DNA of 64,000 nucleotides from an uncultured Collinsella sp. (GCA_900541125.1 UQIK01000004.1:1-64000); one strand, 5' to 3'; positions 26,273-35,056 are shown, counted from the stretch's first letter. Program-made: numbers and translations. The notes: a model not told the origin generated them from the sequence alone.

Positions 26273-27238
26273 ATGGAGAACAAGTACGTCTGCTCTGTCG
26301 ATATCGGCGGAACTAAGATCGCGACTGCCATCATGGAGTACCCGGCTGACGGTAGTGTGCCCCATCCCGTTTTTGAGGCCGAGGTTCCTACCGAGGCCCA
26401 GGAGGGCGGCGAGGCCGTCTTCCAGCGTATCGAGGCGTCCATCAAGGCTGCTCTCGAGGCGAATCCCGATGTCGAGGTCCTTGGCGTCGGTATCGGTGCC
26501 GCCGGCGTCGTCGATCCCAAGACGGGCGCCATCGCGTATGCCAATGAAATCATGCCCGGCTGGTCCGGCGTTCAGTTGGGGCCGCGTCTGCGCGAGGACC
26601 TCGGTCTTCCCGTTGCCGTCGTAGGCGACGTGCAGGCTCATGCTCTGGGCGAGGCCCACTGGGGCGTCGGCAAGGGCAAGTTCTCCGTCTTGTGTCTTGG
26701 CATCGGTACGGGCATCGGCGGCGCATATGTCGAGAACGGCCGCGTGATGCAGGGCTTCCATGGTGCTGCCGGCCATATGGGCCACATCGAGTGCTCGGCT
26801 GCCGCCGGCATTCCCTGCGCCTGCGGGCGTTCCGGCCATCTGGAGTCGGTTGCTTCGGGCACTTCCATTGGCCGAATGTACGATGAGCGTTTTGGCCGCG
26901 TCGACCCCAGCCGTCCTTCGGTCGGTCGCGATGTGAACGACCTGTGCCGTGCGGGCGACGCAAAGGCGACCGAGGTCATCCATGACGCCGGCTTTGCGCT
27001 GGGGGCCAGCTTGGGCTCGCTCGCTAACATCCTGGACCCTGAGGTCATCGTGCTTTCGGGCGGCGTGATTCACCAAGGTCCCGATTGGCGTTCGCAGACG
27101 TGGAAGGATTCGGTGCACGAGGGCTATGCCAGCCAGGCGCTCGATCCGCTTCAGAACACACCGATCCTCATCGGTTCTCTGGAGGGCGATGCTCCGCTCA
27201 TCGGTGCCGCTGAGCATCTTCTTGCCTCGTTGAAGTAA
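26273..27238 (+). CDS. nanK: ROK-family sugar kinase, probable N-acetylmannosamine kinase
   Basis: Cytoplasmic kinase expected to convert N-acetylmannosamine to its 6-phosphate after NanA. ROK features: N-terminal phosphate loop DIGGTKIATAI, GIGAAGVVD, a GIGTGIGGAYV loop, and the zinc motif in the order CACGRSGHLES, where the third Cys of the usual CxCGxxGCxE is replaced by His; that variant could still bind zinc. 321 residues is normal. ATG 26273 follows AAGGAG. ROK kinases differ in substrate with few sequence clues, so the name depends on context (nanA upstream, nanE downstream). Glucokinase is the main alternative. Confidence 0.75.
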   Translation: MENKYVCSVDIGGTKIATAIMEYPADGSVPHPVFEAEVPTEAQEGGEAVFQRIEASIKAALEANPDVEVLGVGIGAAGVVDPKTGAIAYANEIMPGWSGVQLGPRLREDLGLPVAVVGDVQAHALGEAHWGVGKGKFSVLCLGIGTGIGGAYVENGRVMQGFHGAAGHMGHIECSAAAGIPCACGRSGHLESVASGTSIGRMYDERFGRVDPSRPSVGRDVNDLCRAGDAKATEVIHDAGFALGASLGSLANILDPEVIVLSGGVIHQGPDWRSQTWKDSVHEGYASQALDPLQNTPILIGSLEGDAPLIGAAEHLLASLK

Positions 27239-27255
27239 ACATAACTACCAAGTGC

Positions 27256-27353
27256 GCCTTCTGAGGTGCCGCAGATTGACGTGAAAGAGGAGCGAAGCGT
27301 ACTTCGGTACGCGAGCGACGGTTTGAACGTCAAGGTGCGGTGTCTCAGAAGGC
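27256..27353. repeat. Long imperfect hairpin, family II copy B
   Basis: Arms 27256-27282 and 27327-27353 pair at 25 of 27 positions, counting three G-U pairs on the plus strand. The core, read on the minus strand, contains GTACGCTTCGCTCCTCTTTC (27302-27283) and CGTCGCTCGCGTAC (27320-27307), matching the copy at 45911 at 19/20 and 13/14 positions. It ends 25 bp before the nanE start, so it lies in the nanE leader. Confidence 0.85.
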
Positions 27354-27378
27354 TGTTTTGAGAAAGGTTGAGTCGAAC

Positions 27379-28065
27379 ATGACCGTTGATCCTTTGATCC
27401 AGTCCCTGAAGGGCAAGCTCGTCGTGAGCGTTCAGGCGTATATGGGCGAGCCGCTTCGTACGCCCGAGACCATGGCTCAAATGTCTCGCGCTTGTGAGCT
27501 CGGCGGCGCCGCCGCCATTCGCTGCCAGGGGCTTGCCGACATTGCCGCCATTAAGGGTCGCTGTGAGGTTCCCGTCATCGGCCTGTGGAAGGATGGGCAC
27601 GAGGGCGTTTACATCACGCCGACGCTGCGTCACGCTCGCGCCTGCGTTGCTGCCGGTGCCGATATCGTGGCGATCGACGCCACCGATCGTCCGCGCCCCG
27701 ATGGCAAGACGGTCGAGGATACCTTCCGCCCGCTGCACGAGGAGGGTGTGCTCCTGATGGCGGATTGTGCCACCATCGAGGATATTCGCCGTGCTGTTGA
27801 TATGGGCTTTGACCTGGTATCCACCACGCTTTCTCACGGCGTCGCCGCCATCGACTGCACCATGGCCGATGGCCCCGACCTGCCGCTCCTGCGTCAGGCG
27901 ACTGAGGAATTCCCCGGCCTTCCCATCATTTGTGAGGGTCGCGTGCATACGCCCGAGGAGGCTCGCGCCGCGATCGATGCTGGCGCCTGGGCCGTTGTCG
28001 TCGGCACCGCCATCACGCACCCCACGAGTATTACAAGTTGGTTCAAGGCTGCGCTTGAGGCGTAA
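27379..28065 (+). CDS. nanE: N-acylglucosamine-6-phosphate 2-epimerase
   Basis: Epimerase converting N-acetylmannosamine-6-phosphate to N-acetylglucosamine-6-phosphate, linking sialic acid breakdown to amino-sugar catabolism. The 228-residue TIM barrel shows VVSVQAYMGEPL near the start, PVIGLWKDGHEGVYITPTL with the candidate catalytic Lys, and IDATDRPRPDGKTVED, all marks of the NanE family. A GAAAGG site about 12 bp upstream fits ATG 27379 loosely; the same loose spacing is seen at pgk in this genome. nagA and nagB, needed next, are not in the window. Confidence 0.85.
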   Translation: MTVDPLIQSLKGKLVVSVQAYMGEPLRTPETMAQMSRACELGGAAAIRCQGLADIAAIKGRCEVPVIGLWKDGHEGVYITPTLRHARACVAAGADIVAIDATDRPRPDGKTVEDTFRPLHEEGVLLMADCATIEDIRRAVDMGFDLVSTTLSHGVAAIDCTMADGPDLPLLRQATEEFPGLPIICEGRVHTPEEARAAIDAGAWAVVVGTAITHPTSITSWFKAALEA

Positions 28066-28116
28066 GACAGACCTCGTATCCGCTCGGGGCGGTATACTCA
28101 ATATAGGCAATTGACC

Positions 28117-28153
28117 GCGCGGGATCCGGGTTGCTGGGTCCCGCGCTTGTTTT
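28117..28153 (+). terminator. Terminator closing the sialic-acid operon
   Basis: GCGCGGGATCC (28117-28127) pairs with GGGTCCCGCGC (28136-28146) with one G-U pair; TTGTTTT follows. It ends only 14 bp before the rapZ start. TATACT at 28093-28098 could be a promoter for rapZ, in which case the hairpin would lie in the rapZ leader. Confidence 0.7.
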
Positions 28154-28166
28154 CGGGAGGCAGCAC

Positions 28167-29087
28167 ATGCAAAAGGGAGATGCCATGGATGCGGCGGAGC
28201 GCTCGGAGCGCATCCCCGATATCGTCATCATCACCGGAATGTCCGGATCGGGCCGCACACAGGCCATGCACGTGTTCGAGGACATGGGCTATTTTTGCAT
28301 CGATAACCTGCCTCCGCGTCTCATCGCCCAGCTTGCCGAGCTCGTTGGCATCAATACGGGCGTGGGCAGGCATCTCGCCGTCACCTGTGACCTGCGCAGC
28401 CAGGGCTTGTTCGATGAGCTGCTCGATGCCGTTGCCGCACTCGAGGAGCGCGAGATGAGCTGTGACATCGTGTTTCTCGAGGCCTCTGACGAGGTGCTGA
28501 TCCGTCGTTATAGCGAAAACCGCCGCCGCCATCCCATTGCCAAACCGGGGGAGACGACGGCCGATGCCATTCAGCGCGAGCGTCTTCAGCTTCAGGGCGT
28601 GCGCGACCGAGCCGATATGATTATCGACACGAGCCGTCTGCGCACCTCTGCGCTGCGCAACAAGCTACGCATGGCATTTTCCGAGCTGTCCGACCAGCAG
28701 CTCATGGACGTCCACGTGTTCTCGTTTGGCTTTAAGCACGGCATGCCCGTCGAGGCGGACATTATGATCGACGTCCGCTTCCTGCCCAATCCGTTCTACG
28801 ATCCCGAGATGCGCACGATGACCGGTCTCGATAAAAAGGTCTCCGATTTTGTTCTGGACCATCCCAAGACCCAGGAGTTCTGGAAGGCCTGGACGCAGCT
28901 GCTCGATACGGTGATGCCCGGCTATATCGCGGAGGGCAAGCCGCAGCTTTCTATTGCCATCGGTTGCACGGGCGGTCAACACCGTAGTGTTGCCATCGCC
29001 GAGGCCACGGCACGTTATTTGGAAGGCGCCCAGTATCACGTGAGCATTTCCCATCGCGACCTGTCGCGCGCCAACACGAAAGCATAG
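28167..29087 (+). CDS. rapZ: RNase adapter protein RapZ (YvcJ family)
   Basis: P-loop protein of the RapZ/YvcJ family; in Enterobacteria it senses glucosamine-6-phosphate and guides RNase E to a small RNA, while in Gram-positives its role is less defined. The P-loop reads GMSGSGRT, with Arg where Lys is usual, a variant common in Actinobacteria. Further on: MGYFCIDNLPP, SYGFKHGMP-like FSFGFKHGMP, and the C-terminal IGCTGGQHRSVAIAE, all conserved. ATG 28167 has GGGAGG upstream; ATG 28185 also has a site (GGGAGA) and is a real alternative. It is followed after 6 bp by whiA; the yvcK gene often found between them is missing here. Confidence 0.9.
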   Translation: MQKGDAMDAAERSERIPDIVIITGMSGSGRTQAMHVFEDMGYFCIDNLPPRLIAQLAELVGINTGVGRHLAVTCDLRSQGLFDELLDAVAALEEREMSCDIVFLEASDEVLIRRYSENRRRHPIAKPGETTADAIQRERLQLQGVRDRADMIIDTSRLRTSALRNKLRMAFSELSDQQLMDVHVFSFGFKHGMPVEADIMIDVRFLPNPFYDPEMRTMTGLDKKVSDFVLDHPKTQEFWKAWTQLLDTVMPGYIAEGKPQLSIAIGCTGGQHRSVAIAEATARYLEGAQYHVSISHRDLSRANTKA

Positions 29088-29093
29088 GCCTGC

Positions 29094-30023
29094 ATGTCAT
29101 TTACCGCCGAGGTGCGTGATGAGCTCGCGCGCTGCGAACCCGAATGTGAATACTGCGATTTGTCGACGCTTGCCGCCCTGACGCGTGTGAGCGGTACACT
29201 TTCGCTGGCCGGCTCCGGGCGGTATCGTTTGACGGTCGCGACCGAGACGGGCGCCGTCGCGCGCACGATGATCACACTGACGCATCGCATCCTTAAGCTC
29301 AAAACGGAATTCACCGTTCGTAAATCGGTCTTGCATAAGGTCCGTAACTATCTCATTACCTTGCCCGATCAACCCGACCTGGACAAGGCTTTGGTGCTGC
29401 TGGGCATTCTCGACCGCAGGGGAGGGCTCGTCGCTGGTGTTCCCCGGCACATCGTTGCCCGTCCCTGCTGCAGGCTTGCCTACATCCGCGGCGCGCTCAT
29501 CGCCGGCGGCTTCGTGGCCGATCCACGCGGTGATTTTCATTTGGAGATCGCGGTGCAGGGCGAGCAATATGCCAAGGGGCTTTGCGATCTGTTGGAGCAG
29601 ATTGGGGTCCATGCTCGTGTTAATGCACGGCGGGGGTCATATGCCGTGTACATTAAGAGCGCCGAGGAAATCGAGCATCTTTTAAAGCTGATTGGTGCCA
29701 AGCGCAGCGTTGCCGAGATTGAGGAGGCGCGCGCGGTCAAGTTGGTTAAGAACGATGTGAACCGTCGCGTGAACGCCGAGCTCGCCAACCAGACCAGAAG
29801 CGCCGGTGCTGCCCAACATCAGCTTGCGCTTATCGATGAGCTCGAACAGCGGGGTTTGCGCGACACGCTTCCGGATGCCTTGGCGGTCTTTTGCGACCTG
29901 CGCGAGCGCTATCCCGATCTTTCGCTGCGTGATTTAGGGGAGATGGCTGACCCTCCCTTGTCGAAGTCTGCCCTCTACCATCGAGTTTTGAGGCTTGAAA
30001 AGCTCATTGAAGCAAACAGGTAG
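29094..30023 (+). CDS. whiA: DNA-binding protein WhiA
   Basis: WhiA regulator of Gram-positive bacteria, needed for sporulation septation in Streptomyces and involved in cell division and chromosome segregation in Bacillus. It combines a degenerate LAGLIDADG homing-endonuclease-like domain (CCRLAYIRGALIAGGFVADPRGDFHLE near residues 120-150) with a C-terminal helix-turn-helix (LSLRDLGEMADPPLSKSALYHRVLRL). 309 residues is normal. A non-sporulating anaerobe would use it for division control. The ribosome site is weak, so it probably depends on coupling to rapZ, 6 bp upstream. Confidence 0.93.
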   Translation: MSFTAEVRDELARCEPECEYCDLSTLAALTRVSGTLSLAGSGRYRLTVATETGAVARTMITLTHRILKLKTEFTVRKSVLHKVRNYLITLPDQPDLDKALVLLGILDRRGGLVAGVPRHIVARPCCRLAYIRGALIAGGFVADPRGDFHLEIAVQGEQYAKGLCDLLEQIGVHARVNARRGSYAVYIKSAEEIEHLLKLIGAKRSVAEIEEARAVKLVKNDVNRRVNAELANQTRSAGAAQHQLALIDELEQRGLRDTLPDALAVFCDLRERYPDLSLRDLGEMADPPLSKSALYHRVLRLEKLIEANR

Positions 30024-30038
30024 GTTAAAGTATCGACT

Positions 30039-30144
30039 TATATACGGATTTAGCTGCTATTATATTCTTTAAAGCGTTTTAACACAAATTTGATTTTCAA
30101 TTTCGAGCATTCTCGTGAAATTCAAGTCAAAAAAAAGGTATATT
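30039..30144 (+). promoter_or_regulatory. AT-rich promoter region of gap with an inverted repeat
   Basis: The gap between whiA and gap is strikingly AT-rich. TATATT (30139-30144) is the best -10 box; other -10-like strings lie near 30060. AATTTCGAG (30099-30107) and CTCG plus AAATT (30112-30122) form an inverted repeat that could be an operator. A leader hairpin with GCAGGC/GCTTGC (30175-30192) follows before the GAAAGGAG site. Confidence 0.45.
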
Positions 30145-30216
30145 AGGCGAGTGGTTAGTTTGTGGGCCTCAACGGCAGGCGCTGTAGCTTGCGGGGGCCT
30201 TACGAAAGGAGACACA

Positions 30217-31242
30217 ATGGCAGTAAAGGTTGCTATTAACGGCTTCGGTCGCATCGGTCGTCTGGCCTTCCGTCAGATGTTCGGTCATGAGGGCTCCGAG
30301 ATCGTCGCTATCAACGACCTCACCTCTCCCGATATGCTCGCTTACCTGCTGAAGTACGACTCCACGCAGGGCAACTACGCTCGCGATCACGAGGTCGTTG
30401 CTGGCGAGGATTCCATCACCGTTGACGGCAAGGAGATCAAGATCTACAAGGAGGCCGACGCCAACAACCTGCCTTGGGGCGACCTCGACGTCGACGTCGT
30501 TCTCGAGTGCACCGGCTTCTACACCAGCAAGGCTAAGGCTCAGGCCCACATCAACGCTGGCGCCAAGAAGGTCGTCATCTCCGCTCCGGCTGGCAGCGAT
30601 CTGCCCACCATCGTGTACAACGTCAACCACGAGACGCTGACCGCTGAGGACAACATCATCTCCGCTGCTTCCTGCACCACCAACTGCCTCGCCCCGATGG
30701 CCAAGGGTCTGAACGACTTCGCTCCCATCGTGTCCGGCATCATGACCACCATTCACGCCTGGACTGGCGACCAGATGCCGCTCGACGGCCCGCAGCGCAA
30801 GGGCAACAAGCGTCGTAGCCGCGCCTGCGCCGTCAACATCGTCCCCAACACCACCGGTGCTGCCAAGGCTATCGGCCTGGTTCTCCCCGAGCTCAACGGT
30901 AAGCTCATCGGTGCCGCCCAGCGCGTCCCGACGCCGACCGGCTCCATCACCAACCTCTACGCTGTCGTTGACAAGAAGGTCACCGTCGACGAGGTCAACG
31001 CTGCTATGAAGGCCTACGCTGCCACCATCTCCGAGACCTTCGGTTACAACGAGGACGACATCGTCTCCACCGACATCATCGGCGAGACCCACGGCTCCAT
31101 CTTCGACGCCACTCAGACCATGTGCTCTGACCTCGGCAACGGCCAGACCCTCGTTCAGGTCACCTCTTGGTACGACAACGAGAACTCCTACACCTCTCAG
31201 ATGGTCCGCACCATCAAGTACTTCGAGAAGTTCGTTGCTTAA
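30217..31242 (+). CDS. gap: Type I glyceraldehyde-3-phosphate dehydrogenase
   Basis: Glycolytic enzyme that oxidises glyceraldehyde-3-phosphate to 1,3-bisphosphoglycerate with NAD+. Seen: the NAD-binding start AVKVAINGFGRIGRLAFRQ, the catalytic-Cys motif SAASCTTNCLAPMAK, the HAWTGDQ and RRSRACAVNIVPNTTGAAKA segments, and the C-terminal WYDNENSYTSQMV. 341 residues is standard. ATG 30217 is preceded by GAAAGGAG. Codon use is strongly biased to GAC, GTC and ATC, as expected for a highly expressed gene. It heads the cluster gap-pgk-tpiA-gpmI with a terminator after it. Confidence 0.97.
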   Translation: MAVKVAINGFGRIGRLAFRQMFGHEGSEIVAINDLTSPDMLAYLLKYDSTQGNYARDHEVVAGEDSITVDGKEIKIYKEADANNLPWGDLDVDVVLECTGFYTSKAKAQAHINAGAKKVVISAPAGSDLPTIVYNVNHETLTAEDNIISAASCTTNCLAPMAKGLNDFAPIVSGIMTTIHAWTGDQMPLDGPQRKGNKRRSRACAVNIVPNTTGAAKAIGLVLPELNGKLIGAAQRVPTPTGSITNLYAVVDKKVTVDEVNAAMKAYAATISETFGYNEDDIVSTDIIGETHGSIFDATQTMCSDLGNGQTLVQVTSWYDNENSYTSQMVRTIKYFEKFVA

Positions 31243-31280
31243 TTTAGCTTTTAGCGAATAGCTCGTTGAGCGTCTAAAGA

Positions 31281-31326
31281 AGGGCGCGGCCTTATAGGGC
31301 TTACACCCTAGGGTCGCGCCCTTTTT
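31281..31326 (+). terminator. Terminator between gap and pgk
   Basis: AGGGCGCGGCC (31281-31291) pairs with GGTCGCGCCCT (31312-31322) with one G-U pair, and TAGGG/CCCTA extends the hairpin inside; five T follow. It should let gap be expressed more than pgk. Confidence 0.85.
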
Positions 31327-31382
31327 ATAAGAAATCGTCTGCCGTAATGGGAGGCAGACACGTACGAAAGGTAGAAGCAAAC

Positions 31383-32573
31383 ATGGCCTTTACCAAGAAG
31401 ACCGTCCGCGACATCGATGTCGACGGCAAGCGCGTTCTCGTCCGCGTTGACTTTAACGTGCCTATCAAGGATGGCGTCGTTGGCGACACCACCCGTATCA
31501 AGGCTGCCCTGCCCACCATCAACTATCTCGTTGAGCACAATGCTCGCGTCATCCTCATGAGCCACCTCGGCCGTCCCGATGGCACCGGCTTCCAGCCCGA
31601 GCTGTCCCTCGAGCCCGTCGCCAAGAAGCTCGCCGAGCTCTCTGGTCTCGACGTTGCCTTTGTTGCCGACACTTACGGCGAGAAGGCTGCCGAGGCTGTC
31701 GCTGCCGTCGAGCCGGGCAAGGTCCTCGTTCTCGAGAACGTCCGCTTCGATAAGCGTGAGAAGAAGAACGATCCCGAGATCGCCAAGAAGCTCGCTTCCT
31801 ATGGTGACGTCTTCGTTCTCGATGCCTTCGGCACCGCTCACCGCGCCCAGGGTTCCGTCGTGGGCCCCGCCGCTTACCTGCCTGCCGTCGCCGGCTTCCT
31901 GCTCGAGAAGGAGGTCGACACGCTGACCGGCATCTTCGCCGAGCCCGAGCGCCCCTTCGTCGCCATCGTCGGCGGTTCCAAGGTTTCCTCCAAGATCGGC
32001 GTTCTCGATCACCTCATCGACTCCGCTGACACCCTGATCATCGGTGGCGGCATGGCCTACACCTTCTTCCTGGCTCAGGGCCTGTCCGTCGGTCAGTCCC
32101 TCAAGGAAGAGGACTGGGTCGAGCGCGCCGGCGAGATGCTCAAGAAGGCCGAGGAGAAGGGTGTCAAGATCCTCCTCCCCATCGACAACCGCGTTGCCGA
32201 TCACTTTGGCGAGGACGCTGTCCCCGAGGTTGTCGCTTCCGACGCTATCCCCGACGATCGTGAGGGTATGGACATCGGTCCCAAGACCGAGGAGCTCTAT
32301 GCCGAGGCCGTCAAGGGCGCCAAGACCGTGTTCTGGAACGGCCCCATGGGCGTCTTCGAGTTTGACAACTTTGCTCACGGCACCCAGGCTATCGCCGAGG
32401 CTGTCGCCGAGGCCGACTGCACCTCGATCATCGGCGGTGGCGACTCTGTCGCAGCTGTCAACAAGTTCAACCTGGCCGACAAGATGAGCTGGATCTCCAC
32501 CGGTGGTGGCGCTTCCATGGAGCTCGTCGAGGGTAAGGCCCTGCCCGGAGTGGAGGCGCTTCTCGATGCCTAA
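31383..32573 (+). CDS. pgk: Phosphoglycerate kinase
   Basis: Transfers the acyl phosphate of 1,3-bisphosphoglycerate to ADP, the first ATP-yielding step of glycolysis. Signature VRVDFNVPIKDG at residues 20-31, SHLGRPDG near 60, VLENVRF near 118, GGSKVSSKIGVL near 199 and GGGDSVAA near 359 are all present; 396 residues is normal. Start ATG 31383 has GAAAGG with a long spacing. Its last codons overlap the tpiA start. Confidence 0.97.
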   Translation: MAFTKKTVRDIDVDGKRVLVRVDFNVPIKDGVVGDTTRIKAALPTINYLVEHNARVILMSHLGRPDGTGFQPELSLEPVAKKLAELSGLDVAFVADTYGEKAAEAVAAVEPGKVLVLENVRFDKREKKNDPEIAKKLASYGDVFVLDAFGTAHRAQGSVVGPAAYLPAVAGFLLEKEVDTLTGIFAEPERPFVAIVGGSKVSSKIGVLDHLIDSADTLIIGGGMAYTFFLAQGLSVGQSLKEEDWVERAGEMLKKAEEKGVKILLPIDNRVADHFGEDAVPEVVASDAIPDDREGMDIGPKTEELYAEAVKGAKTVFWNGPMGVFEFDNFAHGTQAIAEAVAEADCTSIIGGGDSVAAVNKFNLADKMSWISTGGGASMELVEGKALPGVEALLDA

Positions 32574-33333
32574 TCGCACCCTTCTTATCGCTGGTAACTG
32601 GAAGATGAACAACGACGTCGCCGAGGCCGCCAAGCTCGCCGACGAGCTGGCTCAGGCTCTGCCCGAGGTTCCGGCTGGCGTCGAGGTGCTCGTCTGCCCT
32701 CCGACCATCGACATCACCACGGTTCATGACCGCATTCAGGCTGCCCCCATCGCCCTCGGTGCACAGAACGTGTACTGGGAGGCCAAGGGTGCCTTCACCG
32801 GTGAGTCCTCTTGCGACATGCTCAAGTCCGCTGGCTGCACCTACTGCATCATCGGCCACTCCGAGCGTCGTGACTACTTCCACGAGACCGACGAGGACCA
32901 GAACAAGAAGGCCAAGGCCCTCGTTGCCGCCGGTCTTGTTCCCGTCTTCTGCTGCGGCGAGTCCCTCGAGGTCCGCGAGGCCGGCACCTATGTCGAGCAC
33001 GTCGTGAACCAGGTCAAGGCTGGCCTTGCTGGTCTTGAGATCACCTGCCCCAAGCAGGTCGTCGTCGCCTACGAGCCCATCTGGGCCATCGGCACCGGCA
33101 AGACCGCTACTGCTGAGGATGCTCAGGAGGTCTGCGGCGCTATCCGTGAGACCCTCAAGGAGATGTTTGGCGAGGAGCTCGCTAACGGCATCCGCGTTCT
33201 CTATGGTGGCTCTGCCAAGCCCGGCAACATCGCCGAGCTCGTCGCCAAGCCCGACGTCGACGGCGCCCTCGTGGGCGGCGCTTCGCTCAAAGCTGCCGAC
33301 TTCGCCTCTATGGTCGTCAAGGCAGGCGAGTAG
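32566..33333 (+). CDS. tpiA: Triosephosphate isomerase
   Basis: Interconverts dihydroxyacetone phosphate and glyceraldehyde-3-phosphate. The 255-residue TIM barrel has AGNWKMNN (catalytic Lys), IIGHSERRDYF (catalytic His), AYEPIWAIGTGKTA (catalytic Glu and the flexible loop) and YGGSAKPGN. The start overlaps the end of pgk by 8 bp, with GGAGTGGAGG upstream, so the pair is translationally coupled. Confidence 0.97.
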   Translation: MPNRTLLIAGNWKMNNDVAEAAKLADELAQALPEVPAGVEVLVCPPTIDITTVHDRIQAAPIALGAQNVYWEAKGAFTGESSCDMLKSAGCTYCIIGHSERRDYFHETDEDQNKKAKALVAAGLVPVFCCGESLEVREAGTYVEHVVNQVKAGLAGLEITCPKQVVVAYEPIWAIGTGKTATAEDAQEVCGAIRETLKEMFGEELANGIRVLYGGSAKPGNIAELVAKPDVDGALVGGASLKAADFASMVVKAGE

Positions 33334-33338
33334 GACAT

Positions 33339-34892
33339 ATGGCACAGCGTCATCTTCCTGCACTCCTGATCATCATGGACGGCTGCGGCCTTGCTCCGGC
33401 CGATGGCGAGAACGCCGTCGCCGCTGCCAAGACGCCCTTCCTTGATAGCCTGTACGAGAAGTATCCCCACACTACGCTCGGCGCTTCGGGCGAGGACGTG
33501 GGCCTTCCCGACGGTCAGATGGGCAACTCCGAGGTGGGTCACCTCAACATCGGTGCCGGCCGCATCGTGTTCCAGGAGCTTTCGCGCATCAACAACGCCA
33601 TCAAGGATGGCTCCATCGCCAAGAACGAGGTCTTCGTCAAGGCTATGGACGACGTCAAGGCTGACGGCAAGACTCTCCACCTCATGGGCCTTATGAGCCC
33701 TGGCGGTGTTCATTCTCACATGAACCACGTCGAGGCCCTGGTCAAGATGGCTGCCGAGCATGGTGTCAAGACCGTTCGCGTCCACGCCTTCATGGATGGC
33801 CGCGACGTTGACCCGCAGTCCGGTGCCGGTTACATGAGTGAGTTCTGCGCCTTCCTGGCCAAGATCTCCGAGGAGACCGGTTGCGACGCTCGCGTTGCCA
33901 CCGTCTCGGGCCGTTATTGGGCCATGGACCGCGATAATCGTTGGGAGCGCATCCAGCGCGCCTACGACGTCATGGTCAACGCTTCCGATGCCGATACCGA
34001 CCCCGTTGCCGGTATCAAGGCCTACTACGAGAAGGACCCGCGCGGCGACGAGTTCGTCGAGCCCTTCGCTGCCCACAACGAGGGCATCCACGAGGGCGAC
34101 GCGGCCATCTTCTTCAACTTCCGTCCCGACCGCGCTCGTCAGATGACCCGCGTGTTCACGGACAAGGAGTTCGACGGCTTTGAGCGCGAGCAGATCAAGC
34201 TTTCGCACTTTGTGACGATGACCGAGTACGATCCGACGTTTGACGTCGAGGTCGCCTTCCCCAAGACGTTCCCCGAGAACGTCCTGGCCGACGTTATCGC
34301 TGCCAATGGCCTGAAGCAGCTGCACACCGCCGAGACCGAGAAGTACGCCCACGTGACGTTCTTCCTCAACGGCGGCATCGAGGAGCCCAAGGAGGGCGAG
34401 GAGCGCGTGCTCGTCGCTTCCCCCAAGGTCGCTACCTACGATCTGCAGCCTGAGATGAGCGCTCCCGAGGTGACCGAGAAGCTCGTCGCCGCCATCAACG
34501 AGGGTCGCGCTGATTTCTACATCGTGAACTTCGCGAACTGCGACATGGTTGGTCACACCGGTGTCTTCGACGCCGCCGTTAAGGCCGTCGAGGCTGTTGA
34601 CGATGCCCTGTCCAAGGTTGTCCCGGCGATTCTCGCCAAGGGCGGCTTTGCGCTGATCACCGCCGACCACGGCAACGCCGATCACATGTTTGATGTTGCT
34701 TCCGACGGTTCCAAGCATCCGTTTACGGCTCACACCACCAACCGCGTGCCGTTCATCATCGTTGATGAGAAGGCCAAGCTCACTGGTATCGAGGACGGCC
34801 GTCTTTCCGATATCGCTCCGACCATGCTCACCATGGCTGGTATTGAGCCTTCCGCCGAGATGACGGGCCGCGTGCTCGCCACCGAGGCCTAA
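33339..34892 (+). CDS. gpmI: 2,3-bisphosphoglycerate-independent phosphoglycerate mutase
   Basis: Manganese-dependent mutase converting 3- to 2-phosphoglycerate. It belongs to the alkaline-phosphatase superfamily: LLIIMDGCGLAP binds metal, MGNSEVGHLNIGAGR carries the catalytic Ser, and GGFALITADHGNADHM with TAHTTNRVPF complete the metal sites. 517 residues is normal. It starts 5 bp after the tpiA stop. Enolase and pyruvate kinase are not in this window. Confidence 0.96.
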   Translation: MAQRHLPALLIIMDGCGLAPADGENAVAAAKTPFLDSLYEKYPHTTLGASGEDVGLPDGQMGNSEVGHLNIGAGRIVFQELSRINNAIKDGSIAKNEVFVKAMDDVKADGKTLHLMGLMSPGGVHSHMNHVEALVKMAAEHGVKTVRVHAFMDGRDVDPQSGAGYMSEFCAFLAKISEETGCDARVATVSGRYWAMDRDNRWERIQRAYDVMVNASDADTDPVAGIKAYYEKDPRGDEFVEPFAAHNEGIHEGDAAIFFNFRPDRARQMTRVFTDKEFDGFEREQIKLSHFVTMTEYDPTFDVEVAFPKTFPENVLADVIAANGLKQLHTAETEKYAHVTFFLNGGIEEPKEGEERVLVASPKVATYDLQPEMSAPEVTEKLVAAINEGRADFYIVNFANCDMVGHTGVFDAAVKAVEAVDDALSKVVPAILAKGGFALITADHGNADHMFDVASDGSKHPFTAHTTNRVPFIIVDEKAKLTGIEDGRLSDIAPTMLTMAGIEPSAEMTGRVLATEA

Positions 34893-34952
34893 TAGAAAAC
34901 AAATACCGTTTTCTAGTAAGGGGGTTGTCCACAACCGGACAACCCCCTTTTT
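34893..34952 (+). terminator. Terminator after the glycolytic cluster
   Basis: A small hairpin, TAGAAAAC (34893-34900) with GTTTTCTA (34908-34915), precedes the main one: GGGGGTTGTCC (34920-34930) pairs perfectly with GGACAACCCCC (34937-34947), followed by five T. Confidence 0.92.
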
Positions 34953-35056
34953 GGTATTTCTGCCATTTCCGCCCCGTCCTTGAGTGGCAGGTAGGGGAGA
35001 GCGGGGGATTGTGGTACAGTACTGGAGTTTGAACTGTTCTATTAAGGAGCTTATCT

